Below are positions 34,138 to 41,717 of a stretch of DNA of 48,361 nt, in pieces. The position numbers and the translations under genes were made by a program. Each line of letters starts with the position of its first letter. Position 1 is the stretch's first letter. The notes beneath the pieces were generated by a model. It worked only from the letters and a program-made list of their open reading frames with translations, made no database searches and was not told where the DNA came from. This stretch comes from CAG-826 sp964504595 (GTDB lineage Bacteria; Bacillota_I; Bacilli_A; RFN20; CAG-826), in NCBI GenBank assembly GCA_964504595.1, contig CAZDEE010000011.1, positions 1 to 48,361 on the forward strand, written 5' to 3'.

Positions 34138-35322
34138 ATGGCAAAAGAAAAATTTGATAGAAGTAAAACCCACGTTAATATTGGTACCATCGGACACGTT
34201 GACCATGGTAAAACAACTTTAACAGCTGCAATCACCAACGTTTTAGCAAAAATTGGTGGTGCAAAAGCAACAGCATATGATCAAATCGATGCTGCACCAG
34301 AAGAAAAGGCTCGTGGTATAACGATTAATACCGCACACATCGAGTATCAAACCGCAACACGTCACTATGCACACGTTGACTGTCCTGGCCACGCTGACTA
34401 TGTTAAAAACATGATTACCGGTGCTGCTCAAATGGATGGAGCAATCTTAGTTGTTGCCGCTACTGATGGTGTTATGCCACAAACACGTGAACATATCTTA
34501 CTTGCACGTCAAGTCGGTGTTCCATACATTGTCGTTTTCTTAAATAAATGTGATTTAGTCGATGACCCAGAATTAATCGATTTAGTCGAAATGGACGTTC
34601 GTGATTTATTAAATTCATATAACTTCCCAGGTGATGAAACACCAGTTATTCGTGGATCTGCTCGTGAAGCTTTAGATGGTAATCCAGAAGCAGAAAAAGC
34701 AATCGTTGAATTAATGGAAGCTGTTGATACATATATCCCAAGCCCAGTTCGTTCAAATGATAAACCATTCTTACTCCCAATCGAAGATGTTATGACCATT
34801 TCAGGTCGTGGTACAGTCGTTACTGGTAGAGTTGAACGTGGTCAATTAAAACTCGGTGACGAAGTTGAAATCGTCGGTATGAGAGAAACCAAAAAATCAG
34901 TTGTTACTGGTATTGAAATGTTCCGTAAACAATTAGATTACGCTGAAGCCGGAGATAACGCTGGTATCTTATTAAGAGGTGTTAGCCGTGAAGAAGTCGA
35001 ACGTGGTCAAGTCTTAGCAAAACCAGGTTCAGTTACTCCACATACCAAATTCACCGCTTCTGTCTATGTTTTAACAAAAGAAGAAGGTGGACGTCATACA
35101 TCATTCCGTTCAAATTATCGTCCACAATTCTATTTCCGTACAACCGATATTACCGGTGTTGTTACCTTACCAGAAGGTATTGAAGTAGTTATGCCAGGTG
35201 ATAATGTTGAATTCACCGTCGAATTAATTAAACCAGTTGCTATTGAAAAAGGTACAAAATTCTCCATCCGTGAAGGTGGACGTACTGTTGGTGCTGGTAC
35301 AGTTAACGAAATTATTAAGTAA
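34138..35322 (+). CDS. tuf: elongation factor Tu (394 aa)
   Basis: Aminoacyl-tRNA carrier GTPase. G1 GHVDHGKT (about 18-25), G2 ARGITINTAH, G3 DCPGHADY, G4 NKCDLVDD, effector VTGIEMFRK in domain 2, C-terminal PVAIEKGTKFSIREGGRTVGAG. Full length. AAAGGAGG precedes the ATG. Confidence 0.98.
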   Translation: MAKEKFDRSKTHVNIGTIGHVDHGKTTLTAAITNVLAKIGGAKATAYDQIDAAPEEKARGITINTAHIEYQTATRHYAHVDCPGHADYVKNMITGAAQMDGAILVVAATDGVMPQTREHILLARQVGVPYIVVFLNKCDLVDDPELIDLVEMDVRDLLNSYNFPGDETPVIRGSAREALDGNPEAEKAIVELMEAVDTYIPSPVRSNDKPFLLPIEDVMTISGRGTVVTGRVERGQLKLGDEVEIVGMRETKKSVVTGIEMFRKQLDYAEAGDNAGILLRGVSREEVERGQVLAKPGSVTPHTKFTASVYVLTKEEGGRHTSFRSNYRPQFYFRTTDITGVVTLPEGIEVVMPGDNVEFTVELIKPVAIEKGTKFSIREGGRTVGAGTVNEIIK

Positions 35323-35335
35323 TTATATTACTATT

Positions 35336-35367
35336 AGGACTATTGAAGAACCAATAGTCCTTTTTTT
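35336..35367 (+). terminator. intrinsic terminator after tuf
   Basis: AGGACTATTG (35336-35345), loop AAGAAC, CAATAGTCCT (35352-35361), then T. A perfect 10-bp stem. Confidence 0.9.
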
Positions 35368-35404
35368 ATGCCTATTTATAAAGCGTATAATTAAGTTTAC
35401 TTCC

Positions 35405-36031
35405 CTACAAAACTTTTGAGCGGGTGCAACTATTTCCTAGAATATTTTTGAAAATTAATTCTGCTTCTTCAAATTGTTTTGAAAATACTTTAAAAATATA
35501 ATTGCTCCATAAGATTGATAAATTGTATATTGTTTTGATATATTCTTTTTCTTCATTAGAGGCAATCACATTAATATAATTGTTTTTAATTTCAGAAATA
35601 GTAAAAGAAATTTTATTTTGTTTATTGTTGATTATCAAATCGACTATTTCTAATAATTTGTCGGTGCTAAATGAAAGAAAAGATTGTACAGCATTACTTA
35701 AATTTAATGATAATTTATATTCATTGTATGATTTAAGTATAAAAGAAGCATGATCTTTTGAATAAGATGTGCAATCGATAATGTCTTTTAAATAAAAAAA
35801 TAGTTTAAAGTCTATAGATATATTATCTACTATATTATTTTTATCATGTCTAAAAGAATCATTTTTAGATGGAATTAAAATTGTCCTACCATTATAAACT
35901 GAGCAATTTCTTAATAAAAAATTATATTGAAGAATTTCATTAATATTAATATTAAATTTTTTAGCAATATCATCTAATGATTCGTTTTCATTTATTGTGT
36001 ATGTTTTAAATTGAAATATACTTTTTCCCAT
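35405..36031 (-). CDS. LysM-domain protein (208 aa)
   Basis: An N-terminal LysM module (about 9-56: YTINENESLDDIAKKFNIN, then YNGRTILIPS) followed by about 150 residues without a recognised domain, rich in Asn, Lys and Ile. There is no signal peptide or membrane segment, which is odd for a peptidoglycan-binding module; it resembles the intracellular LysM proteins of spore-former relatives only in general plan. GGTGAT before the ATG is a weak ribosome-binding site. A GCATAAT/ATTATGC inverted repeat (36056-36077) lies in its upstream region. Confidence 0.65.
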   Translation of the reverse strand: MGKSIFQFKTYTINENESLDDIAKKFNININEILQYNFLLRNCSVYNGRTILIPSKNDSFRHDKNNIVDNISIDFKLFFYLKDIIDCTSYSKDHASFILKSYNEYKLSLNLSNAVQSFLSFSTDKLLEIVDLIINNKQNKISFTISEIKNNYINVIASNEEKEYIKTIYNLSILWSNYIFKVFSKQFEEAELIFKNILGNSCTRSKVL

Positions 36032-36116
36032 AATGTATCACCAATAATTAAGTATGCATAATACTATGTAATTATGCTTATTTTAAACTTTACTAATGAC
36101 AAATATATGATAGTTT

Positions 36117-36145
36117 TTGCAATTTAACAAAATATATTGTATCAT
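36117..36145 (+). promoter_or_regulatory. promoter of the RDD operon
   Basis: TTGCAA (36117-36122), 17-base spacer, TATCAT (36140-36145). Confidence 0.65.
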
Positions 36146-36162
36146 ATTGCAAGGTGATGAAA

Positions 36163-36975
36163 ATGAATGTTGGTAAACCAAGTATATCGAAAAGGGTGTT
36201 AAGTGCGTCAATGGATTTAGTCCTTATTTTTTTATTTACTACTTTATTTATGTTTGGTATATTTTATACATTTATTAATCCAAGTATTAAATATCAAACT
36301 GCAAGTGAAAAATATAAATCCGTTCATGTCGATTCGCATTTATTTACTTTAGAAAATAATGAGTTAAAAGTAATAAAAGATAATTATGATGAAAATTTGA
36401 GTTATTGTTTTGAAAAATATAATTCATTAGATTTATATAATGAACACAAGGATTCTTCAGGATTATTTTTAGAAGATGGTAGCTTTGAAAATAGTGTTAC
36501 TGTAGAAGAAGCGGAAAAGTTTTTTATAAAAGAAGTTAATTTTGCAGTTACAAATTTAATACAGAAAGACTCTGTTTATACGACTTCTTATTTAACAATT
36601 ATTCGTTATCAAACAAGCGCAATTGTGGCAAGTGCAATTTTATCAACATTAATTTTTGAATTAATTATTCCGATGTGTCTAAAAAATGGTAAAACAATTG
36701 GTAAGTTATTTACTCATCAAGCGTTAGTTTCATCCGATGGATACAAAGTTAAAAAGAAGAATATTGTAATTAGATATTTTGCTTATGCGTTAGTTAATGT
36801 GTTCTTAGGCGTTATTTCATATGGAATCATATTAATATTTTCGTTTTTTATCGTCTGTTTTAATTATAGAGGTATGTCTATTCATGATTATATTTCATCT
36901 ACAGTTGTCGTTGATGATTTAAATTATATTATTTTAGAAAATAAAAACGGAGGGGAGATTTTGAAAAATGAATAA
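36163..36975 (+). CDS. RDD-family membrane protein with extended outer loop, copy 2 (270 aa)
   Basis: Signature Arg and Asp in ISKRVLSASMDLVLIFL at the start of helix 1, an outside loop of about 120 residues (NYDENLSYCFEKYNSLDLYNE in it), then helices with GKTIGKLF and the late Asp in MSIHDYISS. AAGGTGA points to ATG 36163 rather than GTG 36154. It overlaps the next gene by eight bases. The RDD family includes possible ion antiporters, but the function of this long-loop version is unknown. Confidence 0.72.
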   Translation: MNVGKPSISKRVLSASMDLVLIFLFTTLFMFGIFYTFINPSIKYQTASEKYKSVHVDSHLFTLENNELKVIKDNYDENLSYCFEKYNSLDLYNEHKDSSGLFLEDGSFENSVTVEEAEKFFIKEVNFAVTNLIQKDSVYTTSYLTIIRYQTSAIVASAILSTLIFELIIPMCLKNGKTIGKLFTHQALVSSDGYKVKKKNIVIRYFAYALVNVFLGVISYGIILIFSFFIVCFNYRGMSIHDYISSTVVVDDLNYIILENKNGGEILKNE

Positions 36976-37792
36976 CTATAATAATGATGGAAAAAGTAGA
37001 AGAATTGTTTCTGGTATTTTAGATTTTGTATTAATATACATTGTTTCTGTATTGTTATTTGTTGTATATTCTAATGCTTATTTAGAAAAAAATGAAAAAT
37101 ATCAAACAGCATGGCAAACACAAGTTGATATATTTGAAGATTCTTCATTATATAAAAATACTGGTAGTAGTTGGGAATTAATAGATGAAAATTATGATCA
37201 ACATTTAATTGAGTTTTATGAAAAATATGATTATGATGTTACATCTGGAAATGTTAGTTATGATGATGCAAAAGAAAAATCTGGCTATTTTATTAATGGA
37301 CAATTAAAAGAGCAATTTGATGAAAATGATGAAGGAGTAAGAGATTTCTTTGCTACAGAAATGGTGTTAGCAGTCAACGTCTTATCAAATAATCCAGAGT
37401 TACAATCCGCTTTAAGTGTAACAAATAGATTAAATACAATCGGTACAGATATTAGCTTCTTTGTATCTTCTTTAGTCTTTGTTTTCATAATACCTCTTTG
37501 TAATAAAAGAAAACAAAGTATTGGTAAAATAGTGACAAAACTTGAGCTGGCCTCAAAACATGGTAATAAAGTTCATTGGGTTCAATTATTCATAAGGTTC
37601 CTAGTTATTGCAGTAGTTGTTGTTTATTTCTCATTAATTTTACCAGGAGTATTTTTGATAATTGATGCATGTTTTATACTTTTTAGTAAAAAAGGTGTTG
37701 CGATAGAAGACCTTTTTGCAGATACATATGTTAGAAGAGTAGGTTCTGAAGAAGAAGTTAACGAGGTGATAGTAGATGAAAAAGAAAACTGA
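36968..37792 (+). CDS. RDD-family membrane protein with extended outer loop, copy 3 (274 aa)
   Basis: Paralogue of the preceding gene: SRRIVSGILDFVLIYIV, a long acidic outer loop (ENYDQHLIEFYEKYDYD), KQSIGKIVTKLEL, and VAIEDLFADTYV. GGAGGGGAG lies upstream of the ATG. This is the only gene of the window that ends in TGA; reading through as Trp would give a nonsensical tail, so TGA is a stop here. It overlaps the following microprotein gene by 17 bases. The two neighbouring RDD chains may form a heterodimer (inference). Confidence 0.72.
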   Translation: MNNYNNDGKSRRIVSGILDFVLIYIVSVLLFVVYSNAYLEKNEKYQTAWQTQVDIFEDSSLYKNTGSSWELIDENYDQHLIEFYEKYDYDVTSGNVSYDDAKEKSGYFINGQLKEQFDENDEGVRDFFATEMVLAVNVLSNNPELQSALSVTNRLNTIGTDISFFVSSLVFVFIIPLCNKRKQSIGKIVTKLELASKHGNKVHWVQLFIRFLVIAVVVVYFSLILPGVFLIIDACFILFSKKGVAIEDLFADTYVRRVGSEEEVNEVIVDEKEN

Positions 37793-37907
37793 TGATTTAG
37801 AAAGAGTTGATGGCGTTTATGTTCCAAAATGGGCAAAAGTGATTGCGTTCTTAGTATCTTTTATTGCGGCAGTTTTGGTGTATGCTTTAGTTGATGGATG
37901 GTTTTAA
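37776..37907 (+). CDS. 43-aa single-span membrane microprotein
   Basis: MKKKTDDLERVDGVYVPKW is followed by one clear hydrophobic helix (about 20-39, AKVIAFLVSFIAAVLVYALV) and ends DGWF. GAGGTGAT lies eight bases before the ATG, inside the RDD gene it overlaps. Tight overlap and a clean start signal suggest a real gene, perhaps a small partner of the RDD proteins. Confidence 0.65.
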   Translation: MKKKTDDLERVDGVYVPKWAKVIAFLVSFIAAVLVYALVDGWF

Positions 37908-37911
37908 TGAT

Positions 37912-38253
37912 ATGTTTTTTCTAAAAGCAAAATATCGTCAAGAATATATAAATGATACACAAAGTAAGAGAATCACCGATTTTATGGAATATTTTACTGA
38001 TTTTCATTTAAGCATTGAAAAGAAAATCATAAATAAAGATAGGGGCTTTTTAAAAAGATTTGATCAAGAGTTCAAACATATTTTTCCATTGTATGAAAAA
38101 ACTTTATGCTATAATTTCTATGAAAAAGAAGGTAGGTTTACTTTTGTTTTTTATTATGGTAGAGATAGCTATTTGCTTACCATATTTACTGCATTGATAG
38201 ATGCAAAAGTTGGTTATAAATTAGATAATTGGCAGTTTATATCAAAAAAATAA
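37912..38253 (+). CDS. hypothetical protein (113 aa)
   Basis: Not recognised. Soluble, Tyr/Phe/Lys-rich, with FLKRFDQEFKHIFPLYEKTL and VGYKLDNWQFISKK at the end. The frame opens at 37891; ATG 37912 with GGATGG upstream is my choice, ATG 37894 is the alternative. It is the last gene of the RDD operon, with a terminator at its stop codon. Confidence 0.55.
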   Translation: MFFLKAKYRQEYINDTQSKRITDFMEYFTDFHLSIEKKIINKDRGFLKRFDQEFKHIFPLYEKTLCYNFYEKEGRFTFVFYYGRDSYLLTIFTALIDAKVGYKLDNWQFISKK

Positions 38254-38274
38254 GCAATTTTTTTGCTTTTTTTT
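38252..38274 (+). terminator. intrinsic terminator of the RDD operon
   Basis: AAGCAA (38252-38257), T loop, TTGCTT (38263-38268), then more T; it overlaps the stop codon of the upstream gene. Confidence 0.7.
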
Positions 38275-38359
38275 AATTTTGGGTTTTGTTCGTTAGGTGT
38301 TTTAGAAAAAAATATTTAAATTCTTTGCTTCACACCACGTAAAAATCTTTAGTCTTGTG

Positions 38360-38388
38360 TTGAAAATTGTTACCAAACCAAGTATCAT
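38360..38388 (+). promoter_or_regulatory. promoter of the CUT1 importer ATPase
   Basis: TTGAAA (38360-38365), exactly 17 bases, TATCAT (38383-38388). The -10 box is the left edge of a palindrome. Confidence 0.7.
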
Positions 38389-38402
38389 ATATCTATATGA
38401 TA
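38383..38402 (+). promoter_or_regulatory. palindromic operator over the -10/start region
   Basis: TATCATATA-TC-TATATGATA, a perfect 9-bp inverted repeat covering -10 and the start of transcription. A repressor site is likely; no regulator gene is adjacent. Confidence 0.5.
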
Positions 38403-38425
38403 GTATTCTTATTAGGAGGATTACC

Positions 38426-39490
38426 ATGGAAGTTAAACTTATAGGTCTTACTAAATCATTTAGTAAGAAAGAAGGAGATGTAATCGCAGTTGATCATTTA
38501 AGCATTACAATCCCATCCGGCAAATTGGTGGGTCTTTTAGGACCGTCTGGATGCGGAAAGTCAACAACGCTTTATATGATTGCAGGACTACATCGTCCAA
38601 CAGAGGGAAAAATTTATTTTGGTGAGGATGAAGTTAGTAAATTCCCACCAGAAAAAAGAGGAATTGGCTTAGTTTTCCAAAACTACGCTTTGTATCCTCA
38701 TTTAACCGTTTTACAAAACATCTTATTCCCATTAGAAAATTTAAAGATTGAGAAAACGGAAGCATTACGTCGTGCGAAAGAGATGGCAGATTTAGTTGGT
38801 ATTGGTGAATTATTAAATCGTAAACCAAGTCAACTTTCAGGCGGTCAACAACAACGTGTCGCTATTGCTAGAGCATTGGTTAAAATGCCACAAGTTTTAT
38901 TGTTAGATGAACCATTATCTAACTTGGATGCTCGTTTACGTTTACAAACACGTGAAGAAATCAAGAGAATTCAAAAAGAAACTGGAATTACAACAATATT
39001 CGTTACACATGACCAAGAAGAAGCAATGTCAATTTCTGATGAGATTGTTGTTATGAATTTTGGTGTGGTTCAACAAATTGGCAAACCACAAGAAGTTTAT
39101 AATGAACCTACCAATATGTTCGTTGCAAAATTCTTAGGTACTCCACCAATTAATATAGTTCCGGCATCTGTTAAAGACGGAGAAATTCATTTCTTTGAAG
39201 ATGTGCTTAGAGAAGAAATTCCAGCTAATATTTTAGAAGAAGGAAAAGTATTAAACATTGGCATTCGTCCAGAGTTTGTACGTCTAAGTTCTACAGGAAA
39301 ATATGAAGTCTTTGTTGAAATGGTTGAATATATCGGACGTGATAAAACACTTATTTTCAAATTCAAGGGACAAAAGAATACTTACAAAGCAATTATCCCA
39401 AGTGATTATGATGTTGAACCAGGACAATATGTTAAGATTGATTTTAAAAAGTTCTTTATCTTTGATGAAGAAGGAAATCGCTTGATTTAA
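38426..39490 (+). CDS. ugpC: UgpC/MsmK-type ABC importer ATPase (354 aa)
   Basis: ATPase of a CUT1-type importer. Walker A GPSGCGKST (about 37-45), Q-loop LVFQNYALYPHLTVLQNI, signature LSGGQQQRVAIARALV, Walker B VLLLDEPLSNLD, H-loop FVTHDQEEAMSIS, then a TOBE domain (LNIGIRPEFVRL). Such ATPases energise sugar, sugar-phosphate and, in mycoplasma nuclease clusters, probably nucleic-acid-derived substrates. A longer frame opens with TTG at 38357 but TTAGGAGGA fixes ATG 38426. The permeases follow after 65 bases with a possible extra promoter. The symbol reflects family membership only. Confidence 0.88.
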   Translation: MEVKLIGLTKSFSKKEGDVIAVDHLSITIPSGKLVGLLGPSGCGKSTTLYMIAGLHRPTEGKIYFGEDEVSKFPPEKRGIGLVFQNYALYPHLTVLQNILFPLENLKIEKTEALRRAKEMADLVGIGELLNRKPSQLSGGQQQRVAIARALVKMPQVLLLDEPLSNLDARLRLQTREEIKRIQKETGITTIFVTHDQEEAMSISDEIVVMNFGVVQQIGKPQEVYNEPTNMFVAKFLGTPPINIVPASVKDGEIHFFEDVLREEIPANILEEGKVLNIGIRPEFVRLSSTGKYEVFVEMVEYIGRDKTLIFKFKGQKNTYKAIIPSDYDVEPGQYVKIDFKKFFIFDEEGNRLI

Positions 39491-39510
39491 TTTATTACCT
39501 AGGTACTTAA

Positions 39511-39519
39511 TGATAAAAT
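39511..39519 (+). promoter_or_regulatory. possible promoter of the permease genes
   Basis: TGATAAAAT, with the -10 hexamer at 39514-39519 and TG placed as in extended -10 boxes; no good -35. A perfect palindrome TACCTAGGTA (39496-39505) lies just upstream. Confidence 0.35.
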
Positions 39520-39555
39520 AATTAATTATAGGCAATAAATGAGGAGGAAAAGCTA

Positions 39556-40755
39556 ATGTTAAATCTATTTAAAAAGATTTGTCGCTGGTCACATAATCAT
39601 ATCGATATTGCGATGATATGTCTTGTGATTCTCGATCTTCTTATAATAAACTTAGCAGTCTTAATAGGCTTAGAAACCAAAATGCGCTTGGTTTGGCTCA
39701 TTGTTATGACACTTGTTATATTTGGCATATTAGGATTGTTGTTTGTTAAATTTACAAAATTTATTATTAATGAAAAGTATGAATTAATGGAGCCAAAGAA
39801 GAAATCTTCTGATGGCGCGAATCAAATGCTTGAATGGAAAAAAGATGGGTGGAAAGCTACAATTTGCTTAGCACCTGCATTAATAATCTTGGGTATTTTT
39901 ACCTTCTATCCAATTATTAAAACATTTATTGTTTCATTCTTTCCAAATTATGATTATTTAAATGATGCATTTGGAAGTTTTGGTTTTGATTCTTATGTTT
40001 CAGTATTTACAGATCCTACATTCTGGAGAGCGATGGGAAATACTGCGATTATGGTTGTGGTTTCAGTTCCGCTTTCAATTATTATCGCATTAATTATTAC
40101 AGTTCTGTTAAATTCTATTAAAAAATTACAAGGATTTTTCCAAGTAATATTCTTCTTACCATATGTTACAAATGGTATTGCGTTTGGATTGGTATTTGCT
40201 ACGATATTCTCACCAATGGAATATGGCTTAGTAAATTCATTGTTAGGCTTATTTGGTATCGATCCAGTGTCTTGGACTGGAACTTCTGGTCCTATCCCAT
40301 ACTGGGCGGGTATCTTTGTTATTACAGTATATGCGATTTGGAATGGCTTAGCATTCAAAATTCTTGTTTTCTTATCAGGAATTCAAGGAATTGATAAACA
40401 ATATTATCAAGCTGCACAAGTTGATGCTACACCTAAATTAAGAGTATTTACAAAAATAACCGTTCCACTTTTATCACCAATGATTTTATATATCACGATT
40501 ACATCGATGATGGGTGCATTTAAATCTTATTCTTCGGTTGTATCATTATTTGGTGAATCAATGGGTAATGGACAAGATGAAACATTTATTACCGCGGTTG
40601 GTTACATTTATAAGTACTTTAATCAAGTTACGCAAAACTATGAAGGTAGGACACTTCTTTCTAAAGCTTCAGCGGCTGCATTTATCTTATTCATATTCAT
40701 TTTGATAATTACTGCAGTTCAAATGTGGGCAAATAAAAAGAAAGTCCATTATTAG
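39556..40755 (+). CDS. CUT1-type ABC importer permease 1 (399 aa)
   Basis: MalF/UgpA-like permease. Two N-terminal helices (about 19-38 and 43-66) precede a cytoplasmic linker (YELMEPKKKSSDGANQ), then six helices; the EAA docking loop reads YYQAAQVDATPKLRVFTKIT. The extra N-terminal helices resemble MalF. AGGAGG precedes the ATG. It is 13 bases from permease 2. Confidence 0.87.
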   Translation: MLNLFKKICRWSHNHIDIAMICLVILDLLIINLAVLIGLETKMRLVWLIVMTLVIFGILGLLFVKFTKFIINEKYELMEPKKKSSDGANQMLEWKKDGWKATICLAPALIILGIFTFYPIIKTFIVSFFPNYDYLNDAFGSFGFDSYVSVFTDPTFWRAMGNTAIMVVVSVPLSIIIALIITVLLNSIKKLQGFFQVIFFLPYVTNGIAFGLVFATIFSPMEYGLVNSLLGLFGIDPVSWTGTSGPIPYWAGIFVITVYAIWNGLAFKILVFLSGIQGIDKQYYQAAQVDATPKLRVFTKITVPLLSPMILYITITSMMGAFKSYSSVVSLFGESMGNGQDETFITAVGYIYKYFNQVTQNYEGRTLLSKASAAAFILFIFILIITAVQMWANKKKVHY

Positions 40756-40768
40756 GAGGTAAACTATT

Positions 40769-41653
40769 ATGGAACAAGATCTTTACTTTGCTAGTGACGC
40801 GCAAGCAAAAAAATATGAAAGAAGACGTAAAATACGTTTAGTATTCATTTATTTATTTTTAGGAATATTTGCGTTATTTACTTTAATTCCATTCTATTGG
40901 ATGATTGCTACTTCATTTAAAACACAAGAAGAAGTAGTTCGTATTCCTGCAACATTTATTCCTTTAAAACCAACGTTTGATAACTACTTAAATGTTTTCG
41001 CTGGTGAAAACAAAATATTATTAAGATATATAGGAAATACACTTTTAGTTGGAGTATTGACTACTGTTATCCAAGTTGTAATTACAGTTCTTGCAGCTTT
41101 TGCTTTTTCAAGATTGGAATTTAAACTTAGAGATCCAATATTCGCCTTACTATTAACGACAATGATGGTTCCTGGAGAAATGATGGTTATGACCAATTTT
41201 ACCACTATTGCAGATTTAGGTTGGTTAGATACATATCAAGCTCTTATTATTCCATTCGTTGCTTCGGTGTTTTATATATTCTTTTTAAGACAGAATTTCA
41301 AGCAAATTCCAAATGAATTATATTATGCTGCGAAAGTTGATGGAAATTCTGATTTTAAATATTTATGGAAAGTTATGATCCCAATTGCTAGATCTTCGAT
41401 TATTACGATTACGATTCTTGCAATGATAGGATCATGGAATGCTTACATTTGGCCACGTACTGTATGTAACAATTATGAAATGAAATTAGTTACAGATGGC
41501 TTGATGTCATTATTCCAAAGTGATACAGGAGCAACTTCAGACCATATTATTATGGCGGGTACTACTGTTGTCAGTCTTCCATTGTTAATTGCCTTTGCCT
41601 GTTTCAAGAAATACATCATGCGTGGTGTTTCTCGTTCTGGTATTAAAGGTTAG
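40769..41653 (+). CDS. CUT1-type ABC importer permease 2 (294 aa)
   Basis: MalG/UgpE-like permease with six helices. The EAA loop is LYYAAKVDGNSDFKYLWKVM. N-terminal cytoplasmic part KKYERRRKIRLVFIYLF. It partners permease 1. TTAGGAGG overlaps the stop of permease 1. Confidence 0.88.
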   Translation: MEQDLYFASDAQAKKYERRRKIRLVFIYLFLGIFALFTLIPFYWMIATSFKTQEEVVRIPATFIPLKPTFDNYLNVFAGENKILLRYIGNTLLVGVLTTVIQVVITVLAAFAFSRLEFKLRDPIFALLLTTMMVPGEMMVMTNFTTIADLGWLDTYQALIIPFVASVFYIFFLRQNFKQIPNELYYAAKVDGNSDFKYLWKVMIPIARSSIITITILAMIGSWNAYIWPRTVCNNYEMKLVTDGLMSLFQSDTGATSDHIIMAGTTVVSLPLLIAFACFKKYIMRGVSRSGIKG

Positions 41654-41717
41654 TTAATAGTACGTTACTCAAGCGGAAATATTGCCTTAAGGGAATTTGA
41701 GAGAAAAGGAGAAAAAA

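Noticed and set aside
37790..37907. TGA read as Trp at the end of the third RDD protein
   Set aside because: Reading through gives a Trp/Cys/Ser-rich tail with no resemblance to RDD proteins and covers the microprotein gene; TGA is a stop here.
38361..38378. cre-like sequence TGAAAATTGTTACCA in the importer promoter
   Set aside because: It lacks the central CG of cre sites and fits only if gaps are allowed, so I do not call it.
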